A stretch of 64,000 nucleotides of DNA from Gammaproteobacteria bacterium (GCA_028284675.1 JANQRI010000042.1:1-64000); one strand, 5' to 3'. Shown: positions 34,999 through 44,902, counted from the stretch's first letter. Made by a program: numbers and translations. Notes: a model not told the origin generated them from the sequence alone.

Positions 34999-36695
34999 CA
35001 GGGGCTCTGCTCAAGAATTTTTGCCCAGGTATCACGCAAACCGATAGTGCGATTAAATACCGGTTTACCCGCTTGGCTGTATTTACTATCCAGGCAGAAA
35101 TAACCCTCCCGCTCAAATTGAAAAGGCTGGTCCGGCTGCGCGTTATCCAGCCCCGGCTCAGCCCTGCAGCCGTTTATTATCTCAAGGCTTGAAGGATTCA
35201 ACGCATCCAGAAAATTTTTACCTCCGCTATCCGGAGACTCATCATTAAACAGGCGATCATAAAGCCGAACCTCACACTCAATATTATGCGAAGCAGAAAC
35301 CCAATGAATGACCCCTTTTGGCTTCACCCCATCTGCCGGATCTTTGCCCACAGTATCCTCTATAATATGCGCATGCACTTCCAACAGATCCCCGTGCTCA
35401 TTTTTTACAGTCTTATCAGCTTCAATCACATAGGCATTGCGCAGACGAACGCGCTTACCCAACACCAGGCGCTTATATTTTTTATTTGCTTCTTCGCGAA
35501 AATCAGCCTGATCGATGTAGAGTTCACGCGTAAACGGCAGGCTACGGGTTCCCAGTTCAGCTCGATCCGGATGTGCCGGAGCCGTCATTTGCTCCACCTG
35601 ATCTTCCGCATAATTGGTCAGCACCAGCTTGAGTGGACGCAATACACACATTGCACGTGGCGCATTATTATTTAAATCATCACGAATACTATACTCCAAC
35701 ATACCGACATCCACGATACTGTCAGCGCGTGTCACCCCAATCATTTCACAAAAATTTCTTATTGAAGCCGGCGTAAAACCACGGCGACGCAAACCTGATA
35801 TGGTGGGCATGCGCGGATCATCCCAACCATCAACATGAGCTTCATCGACCAGTTGTTTTAACTTACGTTTACTCGTAACGGTATAATTCAGGTTCAGACG
35901 CGCAAATTCATATTGTCTTGGTCTGGATGGCACCGGCAGGTTTTCAATAAACCAATCATACAATGGCCGGTGGTCTTCAAACTCCAACGTACAAATCGAG
36001 TGAGTAACGCCTTCTATTGCATCACCTTGGCCATGAGCAAAATCATAAGATGGGTAAATCACCCATTTATCGCCAGTCTGATGATGATGCGCTTTTCTAA
36101 TCCGGTATATCACCGGGTCACGCAAATTAATATTTGCCGCAGCCATATCGATTTTCGCGCGCAATGAACATTGCCCCTCGTCAAACTCACCGTCACGCAT
36201 TTTTTTAAACAACATCAGGTTCTCGTCAACAGACCGGTCGCGATAAGGGCTGTTACGACCGGGTTCGGTTAATGTACCGCGGTACTCCCGGGCCTGCTCC
36301 GGACTCAGATCGCAAATATAAGCTTTACCCTGTTTGATCAGGTAAATCGCCCATTCATATAACTGATCAAAATAACCGGAAGAATATTTTACTTCGCCAT
36401 CCCATTGAAAACCGAGCCATTGAACATCGCGCTTAATAGACTCAACATACTCCTCATCCTCCTTCACCGGATTTGTATCATCAAAACGCAAACTACAAAC
36501 CCCGTCGAACTCCTTCGCTATACCGAAATTCAGACAAATTGATTTGGCATGACCAATATGCAAATACCCATTGGGTTCGGGTGGGAAGCGGGTCACAATG
36601 CCGGTGACACGCTGCTCTTCCAGATCCTTCTTCAAAATCTGCTGAATAAAGTGCGGCGGCCTGTTTTCCACTGACAACGGTTTATTTTGACTCAT
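34998..36695 (-). CDS. glnS: Glutaminyl-tRNA synthetase
   Basis: Class I aminoacyl-tRNA synthetase charging tRNA-Gln with Gln in the cytoplasm; 565 aa, the usual gammaproteobacterial length. HIGH motif in [10 protein letters not shown] (46-49), KMSKS-equivalent [11 protein letters not shown] (Thr in place of the usual Met), FPPEPNG and '[18 protein letters not shown]'. The C-terminal beta-barrel anticodon-binding domains are complete. An overlapping downstream glycosyltransferase gene is unusual for glnS. Confidence 0.97.
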   Translation of the reverse strand: MSQNKPLSVENRPPHFIQQILKKDLEEQRVTGIVTRFPPEPNGYLHIGHAKSICLNFGIAKEFDGVCSLRFDDTNPVKEDEEYVESIKRDVQWLGFQWDGEVKYSSGYFDQLYEWAIYLIKQGKAYICDLSPEQAREYRGTLTEPGRNSPYRDRSVDENLMLFKKMRDGEFDEGQCSLRAKIDMAAANINLRDPVIYRIRKAHHHQTGDKWVIYPSYDFAHGQGDAIEGVTHSICTLEFEDHRPLYDWFIENLPVPSRPRQYEFARLNLNYTVTSKRKLKQLVDEAHVDGWDDPRMPTISGLRRRGFTPASIRNFCEMIGVTRADSIVDVGMLEYSIRDDLNNNAPRAMCVLRPLKLVLTNYAEDQVEQMTAPAHPDRAELGTRSLPFTRELYIDQADFREEANKKYKRLVLGKRVRLRNAYVIEADKTVKNEHGDLLEVHAHIIEDTVGKDPADGVKPKGVIHWVSASHNIECEVRLYDRLFNDESPDSGGKNFLDALNPSSLEIINGCRAEPGLDNAQPDQPFQFEREGYFCLDSKYSQAGKPVFNRTIGLRDTWAKILEQSP

Positions 36696-36861
36696 ATTTG
36701 GGTTATCCGGTTGGTACTATTGAGCGCGGTATTGTAAACATTCAACAGGAATATTCCCAGCGATGCCAATCTGTTACTTTTGCGCATAGGATATTGATTC
36801 TGCCTGATAAACAGCCCATGATTGCATGTACAGCACGTAACTTTATCCCGAATACACCAAT

Positions 36862-37359
36862 ATGGACAAATCATTGATAATGCGATCCCAATACCCAGGA
36901 TGGTTGTTGCTTGTTATAACCCTAATATTAACAAGCTTAACCGGCTGCAGCCGGGAGCAGGACTCACCGGAAGCACAGATCCGCGCACTGCTAAAAAATG
37001 CTGAACTGGCCGCAGAATCCGGGGATTTTCGCGAATTAACGAAGCTATTAACGGACAATTTTCAGGACTCCCGGGGCCGGGACAAGCAGGCAATCAGCAA
37101 ACTATTAAGAATCTATTTTTTGCGGAATAAGTCCATTCACTTGATCACCCGTATACAGAGCGTGGATTTTCCAGCACCCGATCACGCACAAGTCGAACTT
37201 GCAATCGCAATGACCGCCAAACCGACACACGAGCAGCAGGGCATTCTGAACATCAATGCCGATATGCACCGGTTTAACCTAAGCATCGTGAAGCAGGATA
37301 ATAAAGATTGGCAGGTTTTGTATCTAAAATGGGACCGTAAAACCAGAGTGGGCCGGTAA
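36862..37359 (+). CDS. Lipoprotein with NTF2-like fold (hypothetical)
   Basis: The 165-aa predicted lipoprotein has a hydrophobic signal and lipobox SLTGC (Cys29). The mature part (ALLKNAELAAESGDFRELTKLLTDNF, then beta-rich QVELAIAMTAK and WQVLYLKWDR) has the helix-then-sheet layout of small NTF2/SnoaL-like proteins. Two earlier Mets are possible (36862 and 36880). It is divergent from glnS. Function unknown. Confidence 0.75.
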   Translation: MDKSLIMRSQYPGWLLLVITLILTSLTGCSREQDSPEAQIRALLKNAELAAESGDFRELTKLLTDNFQDSRGRDKQAISKLLRIYFLRNKSIHLITRIQSVDFPAPDHAQVELAIAMTAKPTHEQQGILNINADMHRFNLSIVKQDNKDWQVLYLKWDRKTRVGR

Positions 37360-37378
37360 AACACGGTTACACCTGCAA

Positions 37379-37903
37379 TCACCCGGCCAACACTTCAGTG
37401 ATCACCCGCCAAGCCCGCAGTTTTTCATTGAACCCCAGCGCTGCATTTGCCGGACTTGTGGACGGTAAGCGCTGATAGAACAGTGAAACACCGGCATCTG
37501 CAAGTAACGGCATGACTATTTTTTTATAGCTCTGTTCTGCTTTTAAACCATTAAAATAAACATGGGTAATCTTAGGATGTTTCTGATAGAACTGTAAAAA
37601 ATCGTTGCCTACCATAGAATCCGCTTCTATATCAGAATCAAGACTACCGACGCGGTTACACGATTTCAACACATCCCAGAGTGCGATCTTATGAGTTTTA
37701 AGCAACCGTTTTTTTGATACATAATCACTTATTGCCACACCAAACAGCTCAGACAAAACTTTCCAAAAAGCATTTCTGGGATGCGCATAATACTGATCAG
37801 CCATCAACGATGCTTTACCAGGCATACTGCCAAGTATTAACACTCTTGCATCTGTATCGGAAACCGGGGGGAAGCTATGAACCAAATCAGACAAAGGTTT
37901 CAT
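37379..37903 (-). CDS. DNA-deoxyinosine glycosylase (UDG superfamily, family 6-like)
   Basis: Base-excision repair enzyme removing hypoxanthine from DNA. The 174-aa protein has VLILGSMPGKASL, 'QYYAHPRNAFWKV' with the Asn used in place of the UDG Asp, IALWDVLKSC, and THVYFNGLKAE / RLPSTSPANA near the end, all typical of the HDG family. It is convergent with the lipoprotein gene at 36862 (19 bp apart) and 45 bp downstream of the membrane protein gene on the same strand. Confidence 0.88.
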   Translation of the reverse strand: MKPLSDLVHSFPPVSDTDARVLILGSMPGKASLMADQYYAHPRNAFWKVLSELFGVAISDYVSKKRLLKTHKIALWDVLKSCNRVGSLDSDIEADSMVGNDFLQFYQKHPKITHVYFNGLKAEQSYKKIVMPLLADAGVSLFYQRLPSTSPANAALGFNEKLRAWRVITEVLAG

Positions 37904-37948
37904 CGACCTTTAATATCACGCGGTTGCGGGCTCTTAATGAGATAGGTT

Positions 37949-38620
37949 CTAGCCGTCATATTTTTCCAACAAGTCGGATAAGGCCTGCTTTCTTAACAGT
38001 GGGTCATCCAACTGATGAATCAAATCCTTATCATGCTTTTCATGCAAGCGAATTCCTTCAAATGAAACGGTATCGGTTCCACGCAATACAAAATACTTAC
38101 CGGAATATTTTTTAGGCGGGCCATGCCGCTCTTCCAGAAAATCCAATATGCCGTAGCCGGTCGTGACCTCATCTGCACTGTCTGAGCGGTTTGCAGTATA
38201 CACATATTTCAATTTGGGCCATTCAATCTGTACCAGTTCTGCGCGGTATGGAAAACCGTTTTCCATCGTTAATGCATAGTCTTCACCGAAAAATTTAACA
38301 CCGGCCCTTGTATATATGATCCGCGAAAACCCTATTTCCGCAACCTCGCCATTCTTACGCATAATATCGAACCAGGTTCCTTCAACATATTGATTACCCA
38401 TCAATATGCGACGCAACACCCTGGAACGCACGAACAAACTGCCCGCAAAGAACCGTATCACCACGATTGCGACTGCAATCACAATGATCGAAAATGCCGC
38501 AGTGACACCCGGAACCGGAAACCAGCTTTTGGCCAAATGTGAAGTTTGCTGTGACAATACCACACCGACCGCAACACCCAACGCGCTTTCCAAATCCCGA
38601 ACCAGTTTTTGCCTGTTCAT
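37949..38620 (-). CDS. Two-TM plus beta-domain membrane protein (Cap15-like architecture)
   Basis: The 223-aa protein has two hydrophobic N-terminal segments (~10-25 and ~40-60: AAFSIIVIAVAIVVIRFFAG) followed by a cytoplasmic beta-rich domain (VEGTWFDI, IGFSRIIYT, YALTMENG, RAELVQIEWP, LKYVYTA, GYGILDFLEER, GKYFVLRG, SFEGIRL). This two-helix-plus-barrel layout with a GTW start resembles the CBASS effector Cap15, but there is no nucleotidyltransferase gene nearby, so a defence role is doubtful. Family not securely recognised. Confidence 0.72.
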   Translation of the reverse strand: MNRQKLVRDLESALGVAVGVVLSQQTSHLAKSWFPVPGVTAAFSIIVIAVAIVVIRFFAGSLFVRSRVLRRILMGNQYVEGTWFDIMRKNGEVAEIGFSRIIYTRAGVKFFGEDYALTMENGFPYRAELVQIEWPKLKYVYTANRSDSADEVTTGYGILDFLEERHGPPKKYSGKYFVLRGTDTVSFEGIRLHEKHDKDLIHQLDDPLLRKQALSDLLEKYDG

Positions 38621-38638
38621 TAAACTCTCTGATACCCT

Positions 38639-39484
38639 TTACGTCCGGCTCAATACCGCATAGTGTTCCGGCAAAATATTATTATAATCAGCCAACCTTT
38701 CAGTATTTGAAAATATTTTTTCCTGCTCAACCGCCCAGCTAATCGCGTCAACACGATAACCGGCACATGAGTTTATAAATGACTCATCAAATAAATTATA
38801 GTCACAGGCATCAAAATCAAATCGTTCGACAAAAAAGCGTTGCAACCTATCAAAAACCGGATGCTGTTTTATATCCGGCTTCCAAAAGTCAAATGCAAAA
38901 ACAGAACCGGAAACCTGTATTTCACGCAGCATGTCAAATAACGCGGTTAATGCCGACATTGACAGATAATAACTGACTCCCTCCAACAAAACATACGATA
39001 TCCGCTCACCAGCACACTCAGATAACACGGCCTTTAATCTATCCAGGTCTACCGGGTTGCTCAAATCTGCCGGCTCCATCCGCAGTTTTTTTTCAGGCAG
39101 AATTTTTTGTTCTTTTAATATTGCAACACGTCTTTTTTTAAATTCAATTAAATGCGGATAATCAACTTCAATACATTGAATATCCTGCTCAATCAAATAC
39201 GGATAAGAAGTCAGCCCCGCACCAAGATTTATAAACACAGCATCCCGGTGCATTTTCAGCAGCGCCTGCAGCCGTGTCAGAAAGTACCGGTTGCGTACCG
39301 CAAGCTCAATATCATCATGCGGATATACATGTTCGGCAAAATCATCCCATAGTACGGTGATTCGCTCACGGTCTTTCTCAGGCACCCAATGCCTCGCGAA
39401 TCGGTCCAAACTGATCTGCTCCTGCCTCGCCCTGGACTCATTTACCAGGAACGCAGTGTCTGATATGTGATTTTCTGTATCCAT
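38639..39484 (-). CDS. Leucine carboxyl methyltransferase-type SAM methyltransferase
   Basis: The 281-aa protein is like the LCM/PPM1 family. VFINLGAGLTSYPYLI is the SAM-binding loop, followed by IQCIEVDYPHLIEFKKRR, 'YVLLEGVSYYLS' and SVFAFDFWKPD. Bacterial members often act on small polyketide- or lipid-like substrates; the target is unknown. The frame runs to a TTG at 39508; the ATG at 39484 is preferred. It lies 18 bp upstream of the membrane protein gene at 37949. Confidence 0.85.
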   Translation of the reverse strand: MDTENHISDTAFLVNESRARQEQISLDRFARHWVPEKDRERITVLWDDFAEHVYPHDDIELAVRNRYFLTRLQALLKMHRDAVFINLGAGLTSYPYLIEQDIQCIEVDYPHLIEFKKRRVAILKEQKILPEKKLRMEPADLSNPVDLDRLKAVLSECAGERISYVLLEGVSYYLSMSALTALFDMLREIQVSGSVFAFDFWKPDIKQHPVFDRLQRFFVERFDFDACDYNLFDESFINSCAGYRVDAISWAVEQEKIFSNTERLADYNNILPEHYAVLSRT

Positions 39485-39510
39485 TCCAGCTGAAACCGGC
39501 TGAATCAATA

Positions 39511-39969
39511 CTATTTTTGACGCTGACGAAATAGCACCGATGGCTGACGCACATGCACAGTTACCGGCTTTGCCGAAATCAGGGTGGTATTCTGCTCATT
39601 GATAACGCGCACAGCGATAGTGTGTGTACCACGATAAACATTCGACAGCTCTACGGTAGCCTGCTCACTCTCAGTATTTACTTCACCATCCACAAGATAT
39701 TGCAAACGGTGCCTGAAATCGGTTTGCAATGCAGGCTTAAGCTCCACCGTGATACTGACCGGACCCTCATTCAGCCGCACAGTTGCATCATTCTCGGGCT
39801 TGATAATTTTTAATGACGTATACTTGACTGCCTGATTACCGCTACCCGCCGTGGGCGGGGCACCCCTTGCTGTGGCCCCTGAAAAAACACCCGGCTCAGT
39901 TGCAACAACCTGCAGCGCGAATACAGCCGCACAAGCAAACAATACAATTGATATATACCGCGCACACAT
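39511..39969 (-). CDS. Secreted Ig-like hypothetical protein (DUF4124 C-terminal type)
   Basis: The 152-aa protein has a signal peptide (FACAAVFALQVVATEP) and then one Ig-like beta domain: 'YTSLKIIKPENDATVRLNEG', VSITVELKPALQ, RLQYLVDGE and GTHTIAVRVINEQN. The same domain occurs at the C-terminus of DUF4124 proteins, but the DUF4124 part (YKW..DENG) is missing. Periplasmic or secreted; function unknown. Confidence 0.75.
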   Translation of the reverse strand: MCARYISIVLFACAAVFALQVVATEPGVFSGATARGAPPTAGSGNQAVKYTSLKIIKPENDATVRLNEGPVSITVELKPALQTDFRHRLQYLVDGEVNTESEQATVELSNVYRGTHTIAVRVINEQNTTLISAKPVTVHVRQPSVLFRQRQK

Positions 39970-40026
39970 GGCTTAAGTGTAGCAAACAAATCAAGCTCTC
40001 CGAAAGACCTGCCCGCTGGCACAGCG

Positions 40027-41277
40027 CTATTTGGAACAGCCCTCCAACTCTTTTAAACAGTGCTGCAAAAAATCCCGCTCCACACGATTATGGGTTATTG
40101 ACAGTGCTAACCGATAAGCTTCCGCAGCTGCCTGTTTTTGACCAACACTCTTTAACAGATTTGCTTTCACGACATGAAAAGGTTGATACCGGTCAAGCTT
40201 GCCTTCGGCTTCAACTCTCTCAAGCACCTCCAACGCACTGGCAGGGCCCTGCACCATGGACAATGCAACCACTGCGTTCAGTTTAACGACCGGAGAAGGC
40301 TGTATTGCATATAACTGATCATAAAGCAAAATAATCCGATGCCAATCGGTATCCTGGTAATCAGCAGCCTGTGCATGCACCGCGCTGATCGCCGCCTGCA
40401 GCTGATACGGCCCAGCCTGCTCAATCGGGCCTGCTTTTTCCAGCAGGTGCAAACCTGCTTTAATTTGCTCATAATTCCACAGACCACGCTGCTGCTTCTC
40501 CAGCGCAACAAAGTTACCATCTTCATCGATCCGTGCCGGCTTACGCGAATCATGCAATAGCATTAATGCCAAAAGCCCGGCAACCTCCGGCTCACGCGGC
40601 ATCAAAGCATGTAACATTTCCCCAAGACGAATGGCCTCTCCCGACAAGGCTATCCGAGTCAGATCCTGCCCAGACGATGCTGCATACCCTTCATTAAAAA
40701 TAAGATAAATTACTGACAGCACCGACCCAACGCGTTCCGTGAGACGCTCAGGCGGAGGCACACGATATGGAATATTAGCCGCTTTTATTTTGCGTTTCGC
40801 CCGAACTATCCGTTGCGCCATGGTGACTTCAGGTATTAGATAAGCTCGTGCCAACTCAGTTGTGGTCAAGCCACCTAATGTACGTAATGTCAATGCAACC
40901 TGTGCCTGCTCGGATAATGCCGGATGACAACAGGTAAAGATCAAACGCAGTCGCTCATCAGGAATCCCGTCACCCATCACCTGCTCCGCATCCAATTGTT
41001 CCGGCTGATATAACTGTTCCAGATCAGTGCGCCTGGTTTCGAATATCTGTTCACGTCGAAACCGGTCGATTGCTTTTCGACGCGCTACCTGCAATAACCA
41101 CGCACGGGGATTATCGGGAATACCCTGAGCAGCCCAGTCTTTCAATGCCGCAACCACCGCATCCTGCAATGCATCCTCGGCTTTATCGAAATCACCCAGC
41201 ACGTTGATCAGGGCCGCGAGCACGCGGCCCCACTCATTACGCACAAGCTGCTCTATTGTGGTTTCAATTGCCTGCAG
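40027..41277 (-). CDS. ECF42-type RNA polymerase sigma factor with C-terminal extension
   Basis: Transcription factor with sigma region 2 (ALINVLGDFDKAEDALQDAV, DNPRAWLLQVARRKAIDRFR), sigma region 4 (LTLRTLGGLTTTELARAYLIPEVTMAQRIVRAKRKI) and the ~200-aa SnoaL-free TPR-like extension of the ECF42 group (VIYLIFNEGYAASSG, LLLHDSRKPAR). The first canonical start in frame is a GTG at 41244, which would cut off the conserved IEQLVR lead-in. A CTG at 41277 with AGGAG 6 nt upstream restores it (416 aa), so I extend the gene to 41277. The usual DGPF partner gene lies just upstream in the same reading frame. Confidence 0.9.
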   Translation of the reverse strand: MQAIETTIEQLVRNEWGRVLAALINVLGDFDKAEDALQDAVVAALKDWAAQGIPDNPRAWLLQVARRKAIDRFRREQIFETRRTDLEQLYQPEQLDAEQVMGDGIPDERLRLIFTCCHPALSEQAQVALTLRTLGGLTTTELARAYLIPEVTMAQRIVRAKRKIKAANIPYRVPPPERLTERVGSVLSVIYLIFNEGYAASSGQDLTRIALSGEAIRLGEMLHALMPREPEVAGLLALMLLHDSRKPARIDEDGNFVALEKQQRGLWNYEQIKAGLHLLEKAGPIEQAGPYQLQAAISAVHAQAADYQDTDWHRIILLYDQLYAIQPSPVVKLNAVVALSMVQGPASALEVLERVEAEGKLDRYQPFHVVKANLLKSVGQKQAAAEAYRLALSITHNRVERDFLQHCLKELEGCSK

Positions 41278-41316
41278 AACATACTCCTGGCTACAAGCCC
41301 TGATAAGACAAGCCGC

Positions 41317-41664
41317 TCAATCAAACACCATAACCGGCCGAACTTCGACCGCACCATATTTTGCTGATGGAATCTTCTCAGCATACTCAATGGCTTCATC
41401 CAGGTCTTTACAATCCAACAGGTAATAGCCGGCAAACATCTCTTTGGTTTCAGCAAAAGGTCCATCCGTCGTTGCTGCTTTCCCGCCGCGAACTCTGACG
41501 GTGGTCGCAGTCGTCACCGGTTGCAATGCATCACCGGCAATGAATACACCTTTTGCTTTAACTTCTTCGGTGAATACACCATATTCTTTCAGATAACCCT
41601 CCCACTCAGGACTACCTGGCTTGGGGCTGGTATTATCTTCATAAATCAACAACATATATTGCAT
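41317..41664 (-). CDS. DGPF-domain (YCII-related) protein, ECF42 partner
   Basis: The 115-aa ferredoxin-fold protein has MQYMLLIYEDN at the start, GDALQPVTTATTVRV, the name-giving motif TTDGPFAETKE and AGYYLLDCKDLDEAIEYA. DGPF proteins are the standard genomic partners of ECF42 sigma factors and probably take part in their regulation in the cytoplasm; the mechanism is not established. Its stop (TGA) is in frame with the sigma factor 39 bp downstream. Confidence 0.93.
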   Translation of the reverse strand: MQYMLLIYEDNTSPKPGSPEWEGYLKEYGVFTEEVKAKGVFIAGDALQPVTTATTVRVRGGKAATTDGPFAETKEMFAGYYLLDCKDLDEAIEYAEKIPSAKYGAVEVRPVMVFD

Positions 41665-41941
41665 TACTCACTCCTTCTCTAGAATATTATCGGATTAGAG
41701 CCTGTTTACACTCACCGCATGCTAATGTTGAGCAATAAGCAAACGCTCCTCACTATAAGACGAACCGGCTGTATTCAAATCGACATTGCGGCATACTTTT
41801 TTAAAAGGTAAGCTCTTATCCGCTTAAATTGGGTCACAAAAAGAGTGATTGCACCGCGAATCAGCAAGCGCAGAATAACATACACTGTCATTTCAAAATG
41901 CGATCAGCCCTGAACCAAAAACCATAACACTACCCGAAAAG

Positions 41942-43018
41942 ATGAAACTGGCATTCGAAGTCAGCAGCCTGGCTCAAGCAAACCCAACCGGGATTGCACG
42001 CTATATTCGCAATCTCACACAACAACTGTGCGATAAAGAAAGTGTAGAGAATCCTATTTACTTCTATTACAAACTTTCCAAACTCAAACGCCGTGAACAC
42101 TGGCCTCATATCAATGGCATCGAAAACAAAGTGTATATGCCGCCGCTCTCACCGACACCTCATGGGATCGATATCATGCACGGGCTGGACGGCACAGTAC
42201 CCCATTGGCGACGGTGCACCCGGGTTGCATCGATTCACGATCTATTGGTATTAAACCCTGAATATGATTCGGTATGCCCACCCAGCTTCAGGCAATCCAA
42301 ACAAAAAAAATACAATAAACTCATCAAGATTGCTGATGCGATCATTACACCTTCAACAAGCACACGTAACGATGTGATTGAACTTCTGGCTGTTCCTGAG
42401 GAGAAGGTCTTCGTCGTACCTCATGGAATAGAGCCACGCTTTAATCGCTGCAATTCAGCAGAGATCCACCAGCTACGTGAAAAATACCGGCTTCCGGATC
42501 CATTTTTTCTGTTTGTCGGTGAAATTTCCTCGCGCAAGAACATAGACCGGCTGATCCGCGCTTATATGCAGAGCAAAAGCAGGCAAGACTTTAAACTGGT
42601 ATTGGCAGGAAAACTTTCATTCGGGAGCGAAGGAATCCCTGAACTGATTGCAGGCAATAATCTGACAAATGATGTGATATTCCCTGGCTATATCGCAGAT
42701 AATGATTTAGCCGCATTGTACAGTGCTGCCGCGGGCTTTGTGTTCCCAACCTTATATGAAGGTTTCGGGATACCGTTACTGGAAGCCATGGCTTGTGGCA
42801 CACCGGTACTAAGCAGCAATCGTGGAGCGGCTCCGGAAGTTTGCTCAACACATGGAATTTTGGTAAACCCTTTAAGTATAGAAGCTATCCGTGAGGGAAT
42901 CGACCAATTACCGAACATCAACACCGAACAACAAGCTGCCGCAGCCGAATATGCAAAATCGTTCACCTGGCAGCGATGCGCACAGCAAACACTGAAGATT
43001 TATCAAAAACTCATTTAA
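41942..43018 (+). CDS. Family 4 glycosyltransferase
   Basis: This 358-aa GT-B enzyme has an N-terminal KLAFEVSSLAQANPTGIARY, 'ASIHDLLVLNPEY', and 'AIITPSTSTRNDVIELL' followed by VVPHGIEPRF, all typical of mannosyltransferase-type GT4. The C-terminal FLFVGEISSRKNIDRLI and FPTLYEGFGIPLLEAMA(C)GTPV carry the donor-binding E(x7)E. It lies 72 bp before a small methyltransferase gene and next to an O-antigen-ligase-like gene, so a role in surface polysaccharide assembly is likely. Confidence 0.93.
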   Translation: MKLAFEVSSLAQANPTGIARYIRNLTQQLCDKESVENPIYFYYKLSKLKRREHWPHINGIENKVYMPPLSPTPHGIDIMHGLDGTVPHWRRCTRVASIHDLLVLNPEYDSVCPPSFRQSKQKKYNKLIKIADAIITPSTSTRNDVIELLAVPEEKVFVVPHGIEPRFNRCNSAEIHQLREKYRLPDPFFLFVGEISSRKNIDRLIRAYMQSKSRQDFKLVLAGKLSFGSEGIPELIAGNNLTNDVIFPGYIADNDLAALYSAAAGFVFPTLYEGFGIPLLEAMACGTPVLSSNRGAAPEVCSTHGILVNPLSIEAIREGIDQLPNINTEQQAAAAEYAKSFTWQRCAQQTLKIYQKLI

Positions 43019-43090
43019 AGCTATACTCTGATTCATATAAAATTCGACCAACTGTAAACACGAAACAGCGCTATAGATCCCTGAAAAGCA

Positions 43091-43618
43091 ATGCAGCACA
43101 AACAGCTTAAAAGCATAGACCTTGGGTGCGGCCCAAACAAGCTAAGCAACTGTTATGGTGTAGACAAACACCCTTATGATGGTGTGGACCAGGTATTCGA
43201 TCTGGATCAATCACCATGGCCATTGGAAAACAACCACTATGAACGTATTTATGCACGCCATGTGATTGAGCATGTGGCCGATATACCGGCATTTTTAGGT
43301 GAAATACACCGTATTGCAGCACCCGGAGCGACTATTGAATTCGTAACACCACATTTTTCATCGATACATTCATGGCAAGACCCAACGCATCGCTGGCACC
43401 TGGCGTCCGGCTGGCACAAAACGTTTACGGAAGATTATATGGCATCACAGGTTGAACGCTTTAACCACATCAGTACCAACATCAACTTCTCCAGCAGCCT
43501 TAGAAGCCGGGTTGGCCGCATGATTACAAAAATAGCCGGCCTGGACTACTGGGAAAAACATTATGCGTTTATTTTCAGAGCCCGCAATATCACCACTGTA
43601 CTAGAGGCTGTCAAATAA
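43091..43618 (+). CDS. Small class I SAM-dependent methyltransferase
   Basis: The 175-aa protein is short but complete for the methyltransferase_11 fold. SIDLGCGPNKL is motif I, YGVDKHPYDGVD the acidic turn, and YERIYARHVIEHVADIPAFL motif IV. 'FVTPHFSSIHSWQDPTHRWH' resembles methyltransferases found in O-antigen clusters. It lies 9 bp from the end of the convergent O-antigen-ligase-like gene. Substrate unknown. Confidence 0.87.
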   Translation: MQHKQLKSIDLGCGPNKLSNCYGVDKHPYDGVDQVFDLDQSPWPLENNHYERIYARHVIEHVADIPAFLGEIHRIAAPGATIEFVTPHFSSIHSWQDPTHRWHLASGWHKTFTEDYMASQVERFNHISTNINFSSSLRSRVGRMITKIAGLDYWEKHYAFIFRARNITTVLEAVK

Positions 43619-43627
43619 CCCTATTAT

Positions 43628-44902
43628 TTAAGTTTCAGGGGCACTATAGCGAACAATCAATGCGGTTATTAATGCCAGAAAGAACACAAAGAACACAATC
43701 GAACGCAGATAATCCAGCGGAGACGCAGACAAGCCAACAATCATATAACCCACCACAAAAACCACCCCGGCAAGACCCAGGCGTGCAACATCATCATCTT
43801 TACTGCGCATAGCCCTGTAAAAAATGAACAGCACCAAGCCATAGAAAGCAAGAAAAGACAACACCCCTATTGCACCAAAACTTGCGAGCACCCTGAAATA
43901 TTCACTATGTGGCTCATTCAATATCAAATACATTGGGTCCTTATTGCCCGCTTCAACTTCAGCGCTTATTCTATCGACAAGTCCTGAAGGGCCATCACCT
44001 ATCAGGGGATTCGCTTTAAAAATCTCCCAACTAAAGCGCCATAACTCAAAACGAATACCCAGCGGACTGTCCACTTCCTGGCCATTAAAATACTGCATCA
44101 CGCCAAGCTGTGCCTGAACAACCCTGCCCTTTACACCCGTCTGGGGAAATGCGTAGACCAGGCCCAGCAACAGTATCCCCAGAGCAATGATTAATAACTT
44201 TGCCCGCACTGAAAAGCTGCGCCAATAAAAAGACAAGCATAGAAATATATATACAGGCAATGCTACCCACGCACCGCGGGTACCCGACAGAATGCACGCC
44301 GCCAGACCCAAAACAGCGGCAATCACAGGAATTATAACATGCTTGTTCGAACGGCGTTGAAAATACCCGATACTCGCCAGGCTGATACCAAACAAAACCA
44401 GTGACACATTACCGTATATTATTGGATTGGTATTACCGCTGACCCGGTAAATATGTGACTCACTAAAAATTTTTGCCCAAGACCCGCCAACTGCAATTGC
44501 CCCGATGATTCCAGCCCCAAAAACCACTGCATACCAAAAATAATCCTGTCGAAGCCGCACGAATACAAACAAATACAGCAATGGAATTACTGTCAGAAAC
44601 CTCAAATAACGCTTAAGGCGGCGCACCTCAAAATCAGACACGTCTGTCAAAGCATAATTTAATGCAATGCCTGCAAAATATACCAGTATCGCAAGCAACA
44701 ACAGCTTTCCTATCGGCCCTGTTACCGGTCTGGACTTGAGACATAAAACCACAATACCGGACAAAAACAATATGCCGAGTATTGTGCTTGCACCATGATC
44801 AACCGTTAATGCAAGCGCCGGAAACAATAGTACCAGCAAGATCACCATACTCTTAGTCAGCGAGTAAGCACTGAAAGGCGGGTAAGATATTTTAAAATTC
44901 AC
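43628..44902 (-). CDS. O-antigen ligase family membrane protein
   Basis: The 424-aa polytopic protein has ~11-12 transmembrane helices and the Wzy_C/WaaL region: ACILSGTRGAWVALP in the middle, then a large periplasmic loop with IRFELWRFSWEIFKANPLIGDGPSGL and 'EPHSEYFRVLASFGAIG', where the His and Arg of the family lie. It would join O-antigen or a related glycan to a lipid or protein acceptor at the periplasmic face, or polymerise it. WaaL, Wzy and PglL cannot be separated here. Confidence 0.9.
   Translation of the reverse strand: MNFKISYPPFSAYSLTKSMVILLVLLFPALALTVDHGASTILGILFLSGIVVLCLKSRPVTGPIGKLLLLAILVYFAGIALNYALTDVSDFEVRRLKRYLRFLTVIPLLYLFVFVRLRQDYFWYAVVFGAGIIGAIAVGGSWAKIFSESHIYRVSGNTNPIIYGNVSLVLFGISLASIGYFQRRSNKHVIIPVIAAVLGLAACILSGTRGAWVALPVYIFLCLSFYWRSFSVRAKLLIIALGILLLGLVYAFPQTGVKGRVVQAQLGVMQYFNGQEVDSPLGIRFELWRFSWEIFKANPLIGDGPSGLVDRISAEVEAGNKDPMYLILNEPHSEYFRVLASFGAIGVLSFLAFYGLVLFIFYRAMRSKDDDVARLGLAGVVFVVGYMIVGLSASPLDYLRSIVFFVFFLALITALIVRYSAPET

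Noticed and set aside
37949..39484. Anti-phage defence island around the Cap15-like gene
   Set aside because: Neighbours are a DNA glycosylase, a methyltransferase of the LCM type and housekeeping genes; no CD-NTase, nuclease or other defence marker.
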